From: Aquibacillus koreensis
Lineage (GTDB): Bacteria > Bacillota > Bacilli > Bacillales > Amphibacillaceae
Assembly: GCF_025154055.1 (NCBI RefSeq)
Contig: NZ_JAOALK010000018.1
Span: 55,089 to 119,088, forward strand
Reading direction: 5' to 3'
DNA: 64,000 nucleotides
A program made the position numbers and the translations under genes. Below, piece after piece: positions 17,212 through 27,698 of the stretch (its first letter is position 1; each line of letters begins with the position of its first letter). The notes beneath the pieces are model-generated. The model did no database searches. It was not told where the DNA came from and saw only the letters and a list, made by a program, of their open reading frames with translations.

Positions 17212-18516
17212 TTAATGTGCATCCCCTAAATATTTAGTTTTGAAAAGGGATGGATTCTGTGTTTCTTGTTCATCCTGAATCTCTATTTTGAGTTTTTTAA
17301 TTCGTCGGTTTTCTACTTCATCTACAGTTATTTTAAGGTTTTGATAATCGAACGAATCACCATTCGATGGAATAGATTCAAGATTTTCAATTACCCAACC
17401 ACCTAATGTGTGATAAGAGCTCTCCAGCGAAGGAATATTCAACGTATCAGCAAAATCATTTAACGGGTATTGTGCATCAAATTTATAGAGGTTTTCATTT
17501 ACCTGTGAAAATGATTTAATCTCTTCATCTTGTTCATCCCATATTTCACCAACGATTTCCTCTATGACATCTTCCAAAGTAACTAAACCTGAAGTGCCAC
17601 CGAATTCATCTAATACAATAGCCATGTGAACTTTTTCTTTTTGAAGTTGAGGCAACAAAGTGGAGATCTTCATAGACTCTACAACAAATAATGGTTCTCT
17701 TAGTAATTCTCTAATATTAACATCTTTATATTTTATTATATGAGTGAAAAACTCTTTTTCCGTTAATATACCAATAATATTATCAATATTTTCCTCATAA
17801 ACAGGAATTCTAGAGAAACGTTCATCAAAGAAAATCTGTTTCACTTCCTCGATTGACTGGTTCACATCTGCAGCTACGACATCTATACGTGGAGTTATAA
17901 TTTCCTCAGCAATCGTACTATCGAAGTCCATGGAACGGTGAATTAATTGTCTTTCCTCTTTATCAATAACGCCTTCTTCTTCACTTATATCCAACATAAC
18001 CTTTATTTCTTCTTCTGTTACGGAAGGTAAACTTTCATTTTTAGCGAAAAGCTTGGATACTACGCGCTTTAATTTTAGGAAGAGGAAATTTACTGGAGTT
18101 AGTAATATGATTAAGAAATACAATACCGTCGATATAGTTAATGTATAGGATTCCGCATGTTCCTTTGCCAGTGATTTAGGGAGTATCTCACCAAATATTA
18201 GAATTAAGATGGTCATAACTACTGTACTAACTACAATACCGGAATTACCTTCAATTATATCAGTAGCTATTGTTGCAGAAATACTCGCTGCGGCAATATT
18301 CACGATGTTATTTCCTACTAGAATTGTAGATAACGTATTATCAAAATGCTCAGCGATATGGAGAGCCTTTTTACTCCCACGTCTTCCTTCGTCAACAAAG
18401 TTTTTAAGGCGTATTTTATTTACACTTGAAAAGGCTGTTTCGGCTGATGAGAAAAATGCTGATAGCATAATTAAAATAACTAACAAAATAATTGAATTCA
18501 GTGGTATATCGTCCAA
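17212..18516 (-). CDS. CNNM/CorC-type ion transporter (hemolysin C family)
   Basis: 434 residues from TTG 18516, with AGGAGTG 9 bases upstream. The DUF21/CNNM membrane domain (about 1-185) has four hydrophobic segments, with SAFFSSAETAFSSV and LVGNNIVNIAAAS. It is followed by a CBS pair (about 205-325, ITPRIDVVAAD, FSRIPVYEENIDNIIG, DEFGGTSGLVTLEDVIEEI) and a C-terminal CorC_HlyC domain (about 340-420). These proteins export Mg2+ or related divalent ions (for example YhdP/MpfA in Firmicutes). The MerR gene lies 81 bases upstream on the same strand and probably forms an operon with it. Confidence 0.9.
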   Translation of the reverse strand: MDDIPLNSIILLVILIMLSAFFSSAETAFSSVNKIRLKNFVDEGRRGSKKALHIAEHFDNTLSTILVGNNIVNIAAASISATIATDIIEGNSGIVVSTVVMTILILIFGEILPKSLAKEHAESYTLTISTVLYFLIILLTPVNFLFLKLKRVVSKLFAKNESLPSVTEEEIKVMLDISEEEGVIDKEERQLIHRSMDFDSTIAEEIITPRIDVVAADVNQSIEEVKQIFFDERFSRIPVYEENIDNIIGILTEKEFFTHIIKYKDVNIRELLREPLFVVESMKISTLLPQLQKEKVHMAIVLDEFGGTSGLVTLEDVIEEIVGEIWDEQDEEIKSFSQVNENLYKFDAQYPLNDFADTLNIPSLESSYHTLGGWVIENLESIPSNGDSFDYQNLKITVDEVENRRIKKLKIEIQDEQETQNPSLFKTKYLGDAH

Positions 18517-18597
18517 AAAAATTCACACTCCTAAGTTTTTATTAAAATTAGGATCTTATCAATCTCTCCACTCAGTTAACGTTTACATTTCAGGAAT

Positions 18598-19008
18598 TTA
18601 AGTTGTAAGCATAATTAATGATTGAATTAATGCTACTGTCTTAGGTTTTAGATTATCTAAAATTTTTGCTCGTTCCTTTTCTTCTAAATTACCTACATTA
18701 GCATAAACTGCTTTTATCTCATTTTGTAAAAAATCTATTTTATTTGAAATTAAATTAACTTGAGTTAGAAAGGCTTCTTGATCCATTTGATTAGAATCCA
18801 TTAAAGATTTCTTTTGTTTTATATCATCTAAAGTTAGATGCATTTTTTTACACTGTTCAATAAATTTTAACTCTTCCATCGATTCTTCACTATAGTATCT
18901 ATAGTTTGACTCTGAACGTTTACATTGAAGTAAACCGATTTTTGTATAGTAATCTATTGTTCTTTTAGAAACATTACTTAATTCGGCTAATTCACCTATT
19001 CTTAGCAA
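18598..19008 (-). CDS. MerR family transcriptional regulator
   Basis: 136 residues. The N-terminal winged helix reads LRIGELAELSNVSKRTIDYY, with TKIGLLQCKRSESNYRYYSE and a coiled-coil dimerisation helix to about residue 110. The short C-terminus lacks the Cys pair of CueR-type metal sensors, so the effector is unknown. The TTG start at 19008 is poorly placed: GGGAAG touches it, while GGGGTGA lies 14 bases away. The gene is immediately upstream of the CNNM/CorC transporter gene on the same strand, so control of ion export is the simplest inference. Confidence 0.85.
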   Translation of the reverse strand: MLRIGELAELSNVSKRTIDYYTKIGLLQCKRSESNYRYYSEESMEELKFIEQCKKMHLTLDDIKQKKSLMDSNQMDQEAFLTQVNLISNKIDFLQNEIKAVYANVGNLEEKERAKILDNLKPKTVALIQSLIMLTT

Positions 19009-19329
19009 CTTCCCAATTTAATCACCCCAATGGAATTATTATAATTCATTCTGTGTAAAGCGTACAGTGAAACGTTATGCTTAATTGTACAAATTTAGAA
19101 TCTGTAAGGTGAACATCGCATCATTTAATTAGTGGTAAGATAGGATGTATAATATAGGAGGTCCCTCTTGTTCTAAGAGGATTAATAAAAAGCTACATCT
19201 GTCGTAATAGATTGATGGATTTTTAGGTTACAGTTTTCTATAGGTTAGTGAATTATATGTACAAGTTAGCACATTTTTCGTTAATCCTTCCGTTTAAAGT
19301 GGACACGGTCCTTTCTATTTATCCTAGAT

Positions 19330-19374
19330 AGTGGACAACAAATCTGTTGGTAGACATCTTCTGTATGCTATACT
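19330..19374 (+). promoter_or_regulatory. Promoter and possible operator of the FadR-type regulator gene
   Basis: TTGGTA (19347-19352) and TATACT (19369-19374) are separated by 16 bases, 26 bases before the ATG. AGTGGACAAC at 19330 and GGTAGACATC overlapping the -35 resemble AGTAGACAAC inside the ilvD promoter, suggesting a shared operator. The upstream remainder of 19009-19330 shows no gene. Confidence 0.5.
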
Positions 19375-19400
19375 TAAAAGAAAACAGAAGGATAGATTAG

Positions 19401-20075
19401 ATGATTCAAAAAAGGCTATCTGATCGTGTTGCAGATGAAATAATGTCCATGATCGCTATTGAAAAAAGATTTCTTCCTGGGGACAAGCTCCCGAATGAAA
19501 ATGACTTATCAGAAGAACTTCAAATTAGTCGTACAACACTTCGTGAAGCAATCCGGATCTTGGTCACAAATGGCGTGTTGGAAATTAGGCGCGGAAAAGG
19601 AACGTTTGTCAAAGAAGATATTGATTTAAGCATTATGGAATCATTTGATACGCTCTCTGATGTCAAAGTCAATGCAAAGGATTTATATGAAATGCGTCTA
19701 ATCTTTGAACCTGAAGCTGCTTATTATGCGACGCTTCGTGCTAGTGATTCGGAATTAGAACGCATTTTGTATTATGGATTGCAAATAGAAGAAAAGATTA
19801 GGCAAAACGTGGACCGGACAGAAGTCGAACAAAAATTTCACCAATCGATCGTAAAGGCAACTCATAATGAGTTTATCGAGAAGTTAATGCCAGTTATTTA
19901 TCAAGCAATTGATAAAGGGGTAATTCTTTCAGAAGAGAAGGAATTAGCAATAAAAGACACAATTAATGATCATAAGATGATTATGGAATTTATGAAAAAT
20001 CGGAATCCTGAAGGTGCAAGAAGTGCGATGAAAATACACATATTACATGCGATGAAAGAATTGGGAATTGAATAG
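19401..20075 (+). CDS. GntR/FadR-family transcriptional regulator
   Basis: 224 residues. The N-terminal winged helix-turn-helix contains RVADEIMSMIA, LPNENDLSEELQISRTTLRE and GVLEIRRGKGTFV. The C-terminal FCD all-helical ligand domain (about 92-215) has YEMRLIFEPEAA, and FHQSIVKATHNEF and NDHKMIMEFMKNR supply Asp/His residues that usually bind a metal and an organic acid. It lies upstream of ilvD in the same direction but is separated by a terminator. The two promoters share a GTAGACA motif, so it may regulate both itself and ilvD. The ligand is unknown; FCD regulators often sense sugar acids or other carboxylates. Confidence 0.9.
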   Translation: MIQKRLSDRVADEIMSMIAIEKRFLPGDKLPNENDLSEELQISRTTLREAIRILVTNGVLEIRRGKGTFVKEDIDLSIMESFDTLSDVKVNAKDLYEMRLIFEPEAAYYATLRASDSELERILYYGLQIEEKIRQNVDRTEVEQKFHQSIVKATHNEFIEKLMPVIYQAIDKGVILSEEKELAIKDTINDHKMIMEFMKNRNPEGARSAMKIHILHAMKELGIE

Positions 20076-20084
20076 TTTAATTGA

Positions 20085-20117
20085 AAAGACATCTTGGATG
20101 ATTCCAAGATGTCTTTT
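20085..20117 (+). terminator. Terminator after the FadR-type regulator gene
   Basis: AAAGACATCTTGGA pairs with TCCAAGATGTCTTT, a 14-bp stem with a 4-base loop, ending in five T residues. Confidence 0.9.
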
Positions 20118-20132
20118 TGTCATACAACTCTA

Positions 20133-20161
20133 TTGACAGTAGACAACGATCGATATAAAAT
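20133..20161 (+). promoter_or_regulatory. Sigma-A promoter of ilvD
   Basis: Consensus TTGACA at 20133-20138 and TAAAAT at 20156-20161 are 17 bases apart. AGTAGACAAC in the spacer resembles AGTGGACAAC before the neighbouring FadR-type gene, a candidate operator. Confidence 0.75.
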
Positions 20162-20197
20162 ACATGAAACAAATAAAAAATCAGGGATGTGTGTTTG

Positions 20198-21871
20198 ATG
20201 AGAAGAAGTGACATGATTAAGATTGGGGTAGATCGTGCACCACACCGCAGTCTTTTATATGCAACTGGGAAAGTAAAAGCAAAAGATTTAGGCAAACCTT
20301 TTATTGGGGTTTGTAACTCTTACATTGATATTATTCCTGGACATGTCCATTTGCGCGAATTTGCTGATGTCGTAAAAGAGGCAATTATTGAAGCGGGTGG
20401 TATTCCATTTGAGTTTAATACAATTGGTGTGGATGATGGGATTGCAATGGGGCATATTGGGATGCGCTATTCTTTACCTAGCCGTGAATTAATCGCTGAC
20501 AGTGCTGAAACTGTCATCAATGCACACTGGTTTGATGGTGTATTTTATATTCCGAACTGTGACAAAATCACACCTGGTATGTTAATGGCTTCTGTTCGTA
20601 CCAACGTTCCTTCTGTCTTCGTTTCTGGTGGACCAATGGAAGCTGGTGTTAGTTCAACAGGAAAACAACTTTCCTTAACATCTGTTTTTGAAGGTGTTGG
20701 TGCTTTTAAATCAGGTAAGATGACCGAAGAGGAATTTAATGATATTGAAGCAAATGCTTGTCCAACTTGTGGTTCATGTTCAGGTATGTTCACAGCAAAC
20801 TCGATGAACTGTTTGATGGAAATGCTAGGTTTAGCACTACCGGGTAATGGATCGATTGTTGCAACAAGTCCGAAACGTAAAGAGTTAATCTATGAAGCTG
20901 CTAAACATTTAGTTCGTATGATTGAAGAAGATGTAAAGCCTCGTGATATTGTCACAAAAGAAGCAATTGATGATGCATTTGCCTTGGATATGGCGATGGG
21001 TGGATCGACGAATACCGTTCTCCATACATTAGCGATTGCTAGTGAAGCAGAAATTGATTACGACTTAGCGGATGTAAATGGTATTGCGGAACGTGTGCCT
21101 TACCTTTCCAAGATTATGCCTGCTTCTGATTACTCGATGGATGATGTGAATAAGGCTGGTGGCATAAGTGCCATCATTAATGAACTAACAAAAGTTCCGG
21201 GTGCAATTCATCCAAATCGTCCTACCATCACAGGGAAAACAATGGGAGAACTTGTAAAAGGGCATGAGATCACAAATGAAAACGTAATTCGCAGCAAAGA
21301 CAACCCATACAGTCCGGTCGGTGGATTGTCAATCTTATACGGAAACATCGCTCCTGAAGGCGCTGTGATAAAAGTAGGTGCTGTTGATCCTTCTATTAAA
21401 GAGTTTGAAGGGGAAGCCATTGTGTTTGAATCGCAAGAAGAAGCACAAGAGGCCATTGATAAAGGAGCTGTAAGAGAGGGGCATGTCGTTGTAATTCGCT
21501 ATGAAGGACCTAAAGGTGGGCCAGGGATGCCGGAAATGTTAGCACCTACTTCTGCCATTATGGGTCGGGGTTTAGGAAAAACAGTTGCACTTTTAACTGA
21601 TGGTCGTTTTTCAGGAGCATCTCGCGGAATCTCAATTGGGCATATCTCTCCAGAAGCTGCAGAAGGTGGGCCAATTGCATTAATCGAGAACGGAGATATC
21701 ATTGTTATCGACTTGCCCAATAGAACGATGAACCTGAAAGTAGCAGATGAAGTGTTAGAAGAGCGTCGTAAAACATTAAAGCCATTCGAACTTAAAATCA
21801 AAAAAGGTTGGTTAGGAAGATATTCAAAACTAGTAACAAACGCGTCCAAAGGCGGAGTTATGAGTATCTAA
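20198..21871 (+). CDS. ilvD: Dihydroxy-acid dehydratase IlvD
   Basis: 557 residues from ATG 20198; a GTG at 20189 is too close to the AGGGA site. IlvD removes water from 2,3-dihydroxy-3-methyl acids, the third step of valine and isoleucine synthesis, in the cytoplasm using an Fe-S cluster. Cluster and active-site motifs are intact: [18 protein letters not shown] with the Lys that is carbamylated in the family, [19 protein letters not shown], and [14 protein letters not shown] near the C-terminus. It resembles B. subtilis IlvD closely along its whole length and, as there, is not beside ilvBHC. Sugar-acid dehydratases are relatives, so a xylonate role cannot be fully excluded given the pentose genes nearby. 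Confidence 0.9.
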   Translation: MRRSDMIKIGVDRAPHRSLLYATGKVKAKDLGKPFIGVCNSYIDIIPGHVHLREFADVVKEAIIEAGGIPFEFNTIGVDDGIAMGHIGMRYSLPSRELIADSAETVINAHWFDGVFYIPNCDKITPGMLMASVRTNVPSVFVSGGPMEAGVSSTGKQLSLTSVFEGVGAFKSGKMTEEEFNDIEANACPTCGSCSGMFTANSMNCLMEMLGLALPGNGSIVATSPKRKELIYEAAKHLVRMIEEDVKPRDIVTKEAIDDAFALDMAMGGSTNTVLHTLAIASEAEIDYDLADVNGIAERVPYLSKIMPASDYSMDDVNKAGGISAIINELTKVPGAIHPNRPTITGKTMGELVKGHEITNENVIRSKDNPYSPVGGLSILYGNIAPEGAVIKVGAVDPSIKEFEGEAIVFESQEEAQEAIDKGAVREGHVVVIRYEGPKGGPGMPEMLAPTSAIMGRGLGKTVALLTDGRFSGASRGISIGHISPEAAEGGPIALIENGDIIVIDLPNRTMNLKVADEVLEERRKTLKPFELKIKKGWLGRYSKLVTNASKGGVMSI

Positions 21872-21898
21872 GTTTCATAGTCTTATAACTTTAAAATG

Positions 21899-21960
21899 CA
21901 CAGGGACGGTTCTCCTGTTTCCAAATCGACAGAAATGGAAACAGGAGAACCGTCCCTGTG
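21899..21960. repeat. Complete copy of the AGAACCGTCCC palindrome
   Basis: Two perfect 25-base arms (21899-21923 and 21936-21960) flank a 12-base loop. The arms begin CACAGGGACGGTTCTCCTGT, differing from the 7667 copy mainly in TCC versus TTG at the arm centre; the change is mirrored in both arms. Confidence 0.9.
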
Positions 21961-22052
21961 TTTACAGTCTGAGAGATTTAAATATAGGAAGTGTTAAGTG
22001 AGGAAAAGTAAAGCGGACTAGGTATCAGCATGGCCCGCTTTTAATATGTATT

Positions 22053-22451
22053 TTACATCTCTAAATCGGTGAATGCATAAGGCAGTAATTCTCTTAAGGT
22101 CAATTCCAATATTTCATTCTTTTCATTTGTTAGATAGACAGGCATTTCAGGTGAACAGAATTCTGCTAATACTTGTCTACAAATGCTACAAGGTGGAAGA
22201 TACTCTTCTGTATCTCCTGCTACTGCTATTGCCTTGAAGTCACCTTTTTGGTAGCCATTTGCTATAGCGGTGAAGATTGCTGTTCGCTCTGCGCAATTTG
22301 TTGCACCAAATGATACATTTTCTACATTTACACCATTAATGACTGTTTCATCTTTTAACAATAATGCTGCTCCAACTGGAAATTTGGAGTAAGGTGCATA
22401 GGCTCTTTCCATTATCTTACGTGCACTATCTACTAATTGTTCTTTGTTCAT
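22053..22451 (-). CDS. cdd: Cytidine deaminase
   Basis: 132 residues, the tetrameric type. It converts cytidine or deoxycytidine to uridine or deoxyuridine in pyrimidine salvage. Zinc ligands Cys53, Cys88 and Cys91 and catalytic Glu55 are visible in TNCAERTAIF and LPPCSICRQVL, and YAPYSKFPVGAALL forms the substrate pocket. Start ATG 22451 follows AAAGGGATGG; two codons-worth of upstream in-frame starts lack this site. In many Bacillaceae cdd sits near era and dgkA, but here it stands alone. Confidence 0.95.
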   Translation of the reverse strand: MNKEQLVDSARKIMERAYAPYSKFPVGAALLLKDETVINGVNVENVSFGATNCAERTAIFTAIANGYQKGDFKAIAVAGDTEEYLPPCSICRQVLAEFCSPEMPVYLTNEKNEILELTLRELLPYAFTDLEM

Positions 22452-22654
22452 TAGATCCATCCCTTTCAAAGAAGAATGAACTTTAACAGTCCCCTTAAAT
22501 CAATTATGACTAGAAGGACTTTTAATAATATATTTATTTGAAATAATTGTCAATATATTTTACTTGTTGGACAAGTTTACCTAACTATTAGTGGAAGAAG
22601 GATAAGAAGTGCTGTGGTTATCTACTGATTTATTGTATAAATACTTAACTAAGA

Positions 22655-22679
22655 TGGGACACGGTGCACCCGTGTCCCT
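22655..22679. repeat. Palindrome at the 3' end of the gltC-like gene
   Basis: GGGACACGGTGCACCCGTGTCCC is nearly self-complementary and begins at the stop codon of the LysR-type gene. It could end that transcript, but there is no T-run. Its CACGGGT-type core recurs at 27645, 36134 and 38059 in decayed form. Confidence 0.5.
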
Positions 22680-23592
22680 ATTTTCTAAATTCGTTTAGTC
22701 GATCGTAAGTTCTTAGTAAAAAGTCATAAAACAAAGATTCAGTTGGGAGTAGGTTACGGTGTGTCGGATAAATAACACCAACTGTCCGCTTTAAATTATA
22801 GTCACTTAATGGAACGACCACTGTCGACCTTGGAGTATTATCGACTAAAGTCATCTCAGGCATTAGAGCGCTTCCTAAACCGGCAGAAACGAGCCCTTTA
22901 AGTGCGTCAATATCTTTTCCTTCAAATGCAATTTTTGGGGAAAACCTTGCTTTATTACAAGCTTCAATAACTTGATCGCGAAAAATATAGCCCTCTGGTA
23001 ATACAACAAATGGATCATCCTTTATTTCTCGAAGCGTAATGGACTTTCTATTCGCCAAAGGGTGATGGAATGGTAATAGCGCAACTATATTTTCCGTAAA
23101 TAGTGTTGTACCGTTTATCTTTTTTTCCATTTCTTTTGAAGGCATAGGTGCAATCATTGCTAGATTAAAATCCCCGTTCACAACACCATCAATTAGATCA
23201 TAATAGAGTGCATTACTCATCTCGAATCTTGCTTCAGGATAGCGTGTCCGAAAAGCATAAATAATCGATGGTAACGTATGCGCTGCCATACTAATTGGGA
23301 AAGCAATTCGGACGGTTCCTTTTGCTGGGTTCAAGTATTCTTTAATTTCTCTTTTTGATTCATCGATTAAAGTTACTACTTGTTTCATGCGTTCAAAAAA
23401 AACTCTCCCAAGCGGTGTTAGTTTAACGCTTCTACCTTCCCGAATAAATAGATCAACACCTAATTCATCTTCTAAATTAAAGATTTGTCTACTAACAGAA
23501 GACTGAGCAACATGTAGAGCATCAGCTGCTTCTGTAACATGTTCTCTCTTTGCAACTTCCATGAAATATTGTATTTGTCTTATTTCCACCAT
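22678..23592 (-). CDS. gltC: LysR-type regulator, GltC-like
   Basis: 304 residues. The N-terminal helix-turn-helix IQYFMEVAKREHVTEAADAL and HVAQSSVSRQIFNLEDELGV matches B. subtilis GltC closely as I recall it, and the effector domain keeps GLVSAGLGSALMPE. It is transcribed divergently from a glutamate dehydrogenase gene, as GltC is from gltAB. In B. subtilis, GltC activates glutamate synthase and is inhibited by direct contact with glutamate dehydrogenase; the target here would instead be the two gdh genes. GGAGTG lies 4 bases before ATG 23592 and 7 bases before GTG 23589, so either may be the start. Family and context are firm; the symbol is by similarity. Confidence 0.85.
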   Translation of the reverse strand: MVEIRQIQYFMEVAKREHVTEAADALHVAQSSVSRQIFNLEDELGVDLFIREGRSVKLTPLGRVFFERMKQVVTLIDESKREIKEYLNPAKGTVRIAFPISMAAHTLPSIIYAFRTRYPEARFEMSNALYYDLIDGVVNGDFNLAMIAPMPSKEMEKKINGTTLFTENIVALLPFHHPLANRKSITLREIKDDPFVVLPEGYIFRDQVIEACNKARFSPKIAFEGKDIDALKGLVSAGLGSALMPEMTLVDNTPRSTVVVPLSDYNLKRTVGVIYPTHRNLLPTESLFYDFLLRTYDRLNEFRK

Positions 23593-23606
23593 CAATCACT
23601 CCATTA

Positions 23607-23682
23607 TTCATGCAATTAATGCATGGATTTCATCGTTATTAAGTATTGAAGCTATCATTTACAAAATTATAAAATGTTTCTA
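23607..23682 (+). promoter_or_regulatory. Regulatory region and promoter of the first glutamate dehydrogenase gene
   Basis: CATGC (23609-23613) and GCATG (23621-23625) form an inverted repeat with a 7-base spacer. It is followed by TTTCATCG and then TTGAAG with TAAAAT about 18 bases on. The same layout recurs at 25241-25312 before the second dehydrogenase gene, with about 80 percent identity by eye. It lies in the divergent gap and is a candidate GltC binding site. Confidence 0.65.
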
Positions 23683-23728
23683 AGTAAAAAAGAAGTGTTT
23701 TTAACAATTTTTATATTTAAGGGGTTGA

Positions 23729-25117
<1,389 letters not shown>

Positions 25118-25183
25118 TAAAACTACGACATTTTAATTGTAAGTGCAATATCTGTAAAACTTAAAATTGAGGCACTTAGGAAT

Positions 25184-25226
25184 AGGCATCAGGCACTTTT
25201 AAAATATGTGCTTGGTGCCTTTTTTT
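25184..25226 (+). terminator. Terminator between the two glutamate dehydrogenase genes
   Basis: AGGCATCAGGCAC pairs imperfectly with GTGCTTGGTGCCT and is followed by seven T residues. It separates the two dehydrogenase transcripts. Confidence 0.85.
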
Positions 25227-25240
25227 GAAAAATATATATT

Positions 25241-25312
25241 TTCATGCGTCTAATGCATGAGTTTCATCGATTTTTAGTATTGATGCTATCAATTGCAAAG
25301 TAATAAGATTAG
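25241..25312 (+). promoter_or_regulatory. Regulatory region and promoter of the second glutamate dehydrogenase gene
   Basis: CATGC (25243-25247) and GCATG (25255-25259) have the same 7-base spacing as before the first gene. Then come TTTCATCG, TTGATG and TAAGAT in the same register as at 23607-23682. Conservation of this non-coding block suggests both genes answer to the same regulator. Confidence 0.65.
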
Positions 25313-25359
25313 AGCATAGAGAACGAGATGATTTCATCCCTTTTTAGGAGCTGACTATT

Positions 25360-26748
25360 GTGAAAGTATTGGATAAAGTAAAAGGTATTGATCCGATTGA
25401 TGTTCAGTGTTATGTAAATCAAATAATTGCTAAAGTAGAATTCCTTAATCCTAATGAACCTGAATTTCTTCAAGCAGTAAAAGAAGTAATCCGTTCCATA
25501 ATACCTGTGCTTGTGAAAAATCCAATCTATTTAAAACAGGCAGTTCTAGATAAATTAGTGGAACCAGAGCGGATGATCTTGTTTATGGTCCCTTGGGTGG
25601 ATGATGAGGGTAATACAAAGGTTAACCGTGGTTTTCGTGTGCAGTATAATAGTGCTATTGGGCCCTATAAAGGTGGATTAAGATTTCATCCTTCTGTTAA
25701 TGGAAGCGTTTTAAAATTTTTAGGATTTCAACAAGTAATTAAAAATGCCTTAACCTCACAACCAATTGGTGGAGGAACAGGCGGTTCTGATTTTGATCCA
25801 GAAGGCAAATCGGATGCGGAAATACTTCGCTTTTGTCAAAGCTTTATGGCTGAACTTAGCAGGCATATAGGACCGTATAAGGATGTACCCTCTGGTGATA
25901 TAGGTGTTGGGACAAGGGAAATCAGATATTTGTTCAGTGAGTACAAAAAAATCCGTGGCACTTACGAAGCGAGTGTGTTAACAGTCAAAGCTGTCGGTTA
26001 TGGTGGTAGTTTTGGCAGAAAAGAAGCTACCGGTTACGGTATCGTATATTTTGTGGAAGAAATGCTTAAAAATAGACGTATGAGTTTTAATAAAAAAACG
26101 GTTGTCGTATCCGGTTCAGGGAACGTAGCCATTTATGCAATGGAAAAGGCGATAGAGTTAGGGGCTATAGTGGTAGCTTGTAGTGACTCGAGTGGCTATA
26201 TTTATGATCCTCGCGGGTTGAAACTGGACACTATCACAAGATTGAAAGAATTCGAAAATAAAAAAATTAGTGATTATGTATTAGCGCATCCAGAAGCTAT
26301 TTTCGTGGAAGGAAGTACGGGTATATGGTCTATCCCTTGTGATATAGCATTGCCTTGCGCAACGCAAAATGAGATTAATAGCGTTGCAGCTTCTCAACTT
26401 ATTTCCAATGGAGTAAAGGCAATAGGGGAAGGCGCAAATATGCCATCGACGATAGCTGCAATTGACTTGTTTCTAGAAAATAATGTATTGATTGCTCCAT
26501 ACAAAGCAGCGAATGCAGGTGGCGTTTCTGTAACAGCCTTAGAGATGGCTAAGCATAGTAAAAGTCTGGTGTGGAAACGAGAAGAAGTAGATTCAAAACT
26601 ACAGGAGATCATGAAAGATATTTATCAGACATGTAAGGAAACATCAGAAGCATATGATTGTCCTGGAAACCTTATGGTAGGTGCAAATATAGCAGGATTT
26701 CTGAAAGTAGCCGATGCGATGATTGCAAGAAAGGTATCCACTGGATAA
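25360..26748 (+). CDS. Glutamate dehydrogenase paralog lacking the catalytic lysine
   Basis: 462 residues from GTG 25360, behind AGGAG. It aligns without gaps to the upstream enzyme through at least residue 220. The catalytic Lys140 is Thr here (GGGTGGSDFDPEGKS, codon ACA at 25777-25779). Arg76 becomes Met in LFMVPW, the TGK motif at 208-210 becomes TVK, and ADTDVPAGD becomes PYKDVPSGD. Substrate residues Lys104, Lys128 and Asp175 and the dinucleotide motif [17 protein letters not shown] remain. The frame is intact and long motifs are conserved, so this looks like a maintained protein without normal dehydrogenase activity rather than a pseudogene. A regulatory or hetero-oligomer role with its neighbour or the GltC-like protein is inferred. 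Confidence 0.88.
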   Translation: MKVLDKVKGIDPIDVQCYVNQIIAKVEFLNPNEPEFLQAVKEVIRSIIPVLVKNPIYLKQAVLDKLVEPERMILFMVPWVDDEGNTKVNRGFRVQYNSAIGPYKGGLRFHPSVNGSVLKFLGFQQVIKNALTSQPIGGGTGGSDFDPEGKSDAEILRFCQSFMAELSRHIGPYKDVPSGDIGVGTREIRYLFSEYKKIRGTYEASVLTVKAVGYGGSFGRKEATGYGIVYFVEEMLKNRRMSFNKKTVVVSGSGNVAIYAMEKAIELGAIVVACSDSSGYIYDPRGLKLDTITRLKEFENKKISDYVLAHPEAIFVEGSTGIWSIPCDIALPCATQNEINSVAASQLISNGVKAIGEGANMPSTIAAIDLFLENNVLIAPYKAANAGGVSVTALEMAKHSKSLVWKREEVDSKLQEIMKDIYQTCKETSEAYDCPGNLMVGANIAGFLKVADAMIARKVSTG

Positions 26749-26807
26749 AAAACATATAAAATCAATCGAACTTAACTACCTTATGAAAATAAAGATTTGA
26801 CTAAAAA

Positions 26808-26843
26808 CACAAGTGGGATTAGAGTATCCGCTTGTGCTTTTTT
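26808..26843 (+). terminator. Terminator after the second glutamate dehydrogenase gene
   Basis: CACAAGTGG pairs with CCGCTTGTG (one G-T pair), followed by C and six T residues. Confidence 0.85.
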
Positions 26844-26885
26844 CTATGGTATGATAAAAGCAACCGACTAAGGAGGATTTCGACT

Positions 26886-27584
26886 ATGAATACTATTATT
26901 TTTGATGTGGATGATACACTATACGACCAAGCACAATCCTTTCATAAAACGTTTAAGAAATTGTTTGATTTTCCTCATACTTATGAACAAATCGATCAAG
27001 TCTATCGAACGAGTCGAAAGTACAGTGAAATCTTATTTGATAAGAGTGAAGCGGGTGAATTGACGAAAGAAGAATGGCAAATCGGGCGGATTACTGCTGC
27101 CTGTAAAGATTTTGATATTCCGATCGATGAACAGAAAGCACGTGTTTTTCATGAAACTTATGTTGCTGAACAACAAAGAATCACCTTGTTTAGTGAAGTG
27201 GAACAGCTGTTAGATGTGCTAGTTCAAGAAGGTAAAGAGCTTGCCATTCTTACAAATGGGGATGAAGAGCACCAGGCGATGAAAATTAAACAGCTTGGTT
27301 TAACTAGATGGTTTCCTGAAGAAAACATCTTTATCTCTGGGGCACATGGTCATGCAAAGCCAAAGCGAGAAATATTTGAGATTATGGAATCGAAAATGGG
27401 TCTAGATAAATCAAAAACGGTTTATATTGGTGACTCGTTTGAAAAAGATGTTGTCGGTGCAAAACAAGTAGGATGGAAGGCCGTTTGGATGAATCATCGT
27501 AAGCGGATTATCCCAGAAGGTGCCACGTTTAAGGCAGATAAAGAAGTTCACAATGCTAAAGAGTTACTTTATTTGTTTGTGTAA
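26886..27584 (+). CDS. HAD-superfamily hydrolase
   Basis: 232 residues from ATG 26886 with AAGGAGG upstream. The motifs of subfamily IA HAD phosphatases are in order: IIFDVDDTLYD with Asp7 nucleophile and Asp9 acid/base, ILTNGDEEHQ, GHAKPKREIF with the Lys, and VYIGDSFEKDVVGAKQVG with the metal Asp residues. A helical cap lies between about residues 15 and 95. The DDTL motif resembles YjjG/YfnB-type nucleotide phosphatases, but the substrate cannot be told from sequence. It is a single gene. Confidence 0.88.
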   Translation: MNTIIFDVDDTLYDQAQSFHKTFKKLFDFPHTYEQIDQVYRTSRKYSEILFDKSEAGELTKEEWQIGRITAACKDFDIPIDEQKARVFHETYVAEQQRITLFSEVEQLLDVLVQEGKELAILTNGDEEHQAMKIKQLGLTRWFPEENIFISGAHGHAKPKREIFEIMESKMGLDKSKTVYIGDSFEKDVVGAKQVGWKAVWMNHRKRIIPEGATFKADKEVHNAKELLYLFV

Positions 27585-27698
27585 TATAACTAAAATAAAA
27601 GGTATGGGTTCTAGATCGAACGCATGCTTTTTTTTCATCGTGGCCCAGGGACCCGTACTGTTCAAATAAGATGATGAATTCGAATTCAAATACATGAA

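Noticed and set aside
20198..21871. Naming the IlvD-type gene a xylonate dehydratase
   Set aside because: The protein follows the B. subtilis IlvD sequence along its whole length, and no other genes of a xylonate pathway are next to it.
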